From NCBI GenBank assembly GCA_030686995.1, contig CM060695.1:95847371-95911370 (forward strand): 64,000 nucleotides of DNA, read 5' to 3'. Shown here in pieces: positions 62,927 through 64,000 of this stretch. Position 1 is the first letter of the stretch, and every line of letters begins with the position of its first letter. The DNA comes from Artemisia argyi (Eukaryota > Streptophyta > Magnoliopsida > Asterales > Asteraceae). The notes beneath the pieces are model-generated. The model was given only the letters and a program-made list of their open reading frames with translations. It did not search any database and was not told the DNA's origin. Made by a program: the position numbers and the translations under genes.

Positions 62927-64000
62927 AACTTATGATATTTAAACAAGTAAACTAGTGACTTTTATGGAGAACTACGACCAAAATAGTATAACTATGATAT
63001 TTGAAACTTACCTACTGTTAAAGAGGACTTAACAAGGAAATCATAGCAATTTTAATCACCCAAAACGAGTACCCGAGTCAAAAGTTATGACCATTTGAAA
63101 TTACCAAAACTTTGCGGCAAATCTGCCAAATGTTTCTGTGACAGAACATAAAACACGCAAAAAGAGGCCCTTCTGGTCCGTTTCATGAAAAAGTTAAAGC
63201 ATGAAAGTTGTCCGGAATCACGTTTTCTTCAAAAAATCAGGAGCACGTCTCCAAAAAACTAATAACGAATGAGATTTTCTTTAGTTTCTTAACAGCTATT
63301 TTATATATATATAAGTCACTATATAATTGTTATTGTTTAAAAAGACCAAGAGGTCTAATAACCTAAAGCCAAGATCACAACCATGGCTAAAGCCAAGGTT
63401 GAGTCTCAAGACCATGGAACAATGACCAAGGTCACGGCGAAGCCATGACTAAAGACCATATAAACTTACTTAGGCGAAAACATGAGCTAAAGAATTGGCG
63501 ATAACTTGAACATACAATTTGGATCTACTTCATCTAAAGAACCATGAGATCTTACAAGTAATTGTCATACAAGACTTAAGAAACTTACCCTAATAACAAT
63601 CTTCATGTAAAAATAAACTTTCCTAAGTTTATTCAAATGTTGGACATGTAACTTTTCGGATCAAAACTTATATATTTGTTATCAAATACTACAATAGTAG
63701 GGAGCCTCATGTGAGGAGTTCATTAAGTAAGCCATCGAGATGAGTTGTGGATTTACAAATTAAAGTGTCCTGGCTCCTCGAACGTTTACTCCATGACTTC
63801 TGAATTATGTCGGCCCGAACGGTAGTAAGAGATATACAACCTATACATGTTTCATAAACCATTTATATTCAAAGACTTACACTATATACTAAGTACTACA
63901 TCATGAACATTATGCAAGACATATATTGGCAATTCTTCGTATTCTTAGACGTTAATCCAAACCTAAGTCGCAACGTTCTATTATAGGCTGCTCTTAGAGA
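61343..64000 (+). repeat. 3' LTR of the gag-only element (first 2658 bp)
   Basis: Nearly identical to 55659 onward apart from small indels (for example near 61525 and 61925) and TA-tract lengths. It should continue roughly 0.8 kb beyond the window. Confidence 0.93.
62844..62923. repeat. (TA)n microsatellite in the 3' LTR
   Basis: About 40 TA units; the matching site in the 5' LTR (about 57149-57158) has about 5. Confidence 0.95.

Overview
The window is plant nuclear DNA made almost entirely of transposable elements. I recognise no host housekeeping gene, no tRNA or rRNA gene, no operon and no CRISPR array. The evidence for a plant is: plant-type PIF/Harbinger, MuDR-like, Helitron and Stowaway sequences; Athila-, Tat- and chromovirus-type Ty3/gypsy retrotransposons; plant telo-box motifs; and very long (TA)n tracts. 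A eudicot is likely. The antisense 'gypsy-type transposase' gene inside the Tat element resembles proteins I associate with Asteraceae, but that family assignment is a weak inference.

Layout: (1) 1-2.86 kb, the right part of a PIF/Harbinger transposon with a SANT/Myb-like ORF1 and an apparently intact three-exon DDE transposase. (2) 2.9-9.7 kb, gene-free AT-rich DNA with Helitron 3' ends and a telo-box cluster. (3) 9.7-17.8 kb, a minus-strand MuDR-like gene remnant cut into three pieces by a coding-free LTR element (9778-12602, own LTRs and PBS) and by an Athila-like solo LTR (12934-17342), which itself holds a chromovirus-type solo LTR (13380-16333, perfect CGCTG target duplication). (4) 18.5-23.7 kb, decayed long-LTR fragments with a PBS, hairpins and TA tracts. 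(5) 24-29 kb, a reverse-transcriptase scrap, Helitron ends, a Stowaway MITE, a CGGTT-rich foldback MITE and a broken Harbinger ORF1. (6) 29098-39739, a complete but mutated Tat-lineage gypsy element on the minus strand (489-bp LTRs, GGTAC duplication) with an antisense gene that has its own TATA box and introns. (7) 40.2-45 kb, a foldback element split by a 3.77-kb hairpin-rich solo LTR (GTATT duplication). (8) 45354-55658, an Athila element on the plus strand with a disabled reverse transcriptase, its 3' LTR interrupted by (9) 55659-64000+, a chromovirus-type element with 3.48-kb LTRs whose only coding content is gag.

The nesting gives a relative chronology: MuDR-like gene, then Athila-like LTR and coding-free element, then chromovirus solo LTR; Helitron, then Tat; foldback, then solo LTR; Athila, then gag-only element. 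The strongest candidates for something new are: homotypic arrays of a palindrome (half-site, 1-bp spacer, inverted half-site) upstream of the TATA box in two divergent Athila-type LTRs, with the same ACG-S-CGT core but different flanks; stem-loops in related long LTRs, one pair showing a compensated base pair; the gag-only element; and the antisense gene with its own promoter.
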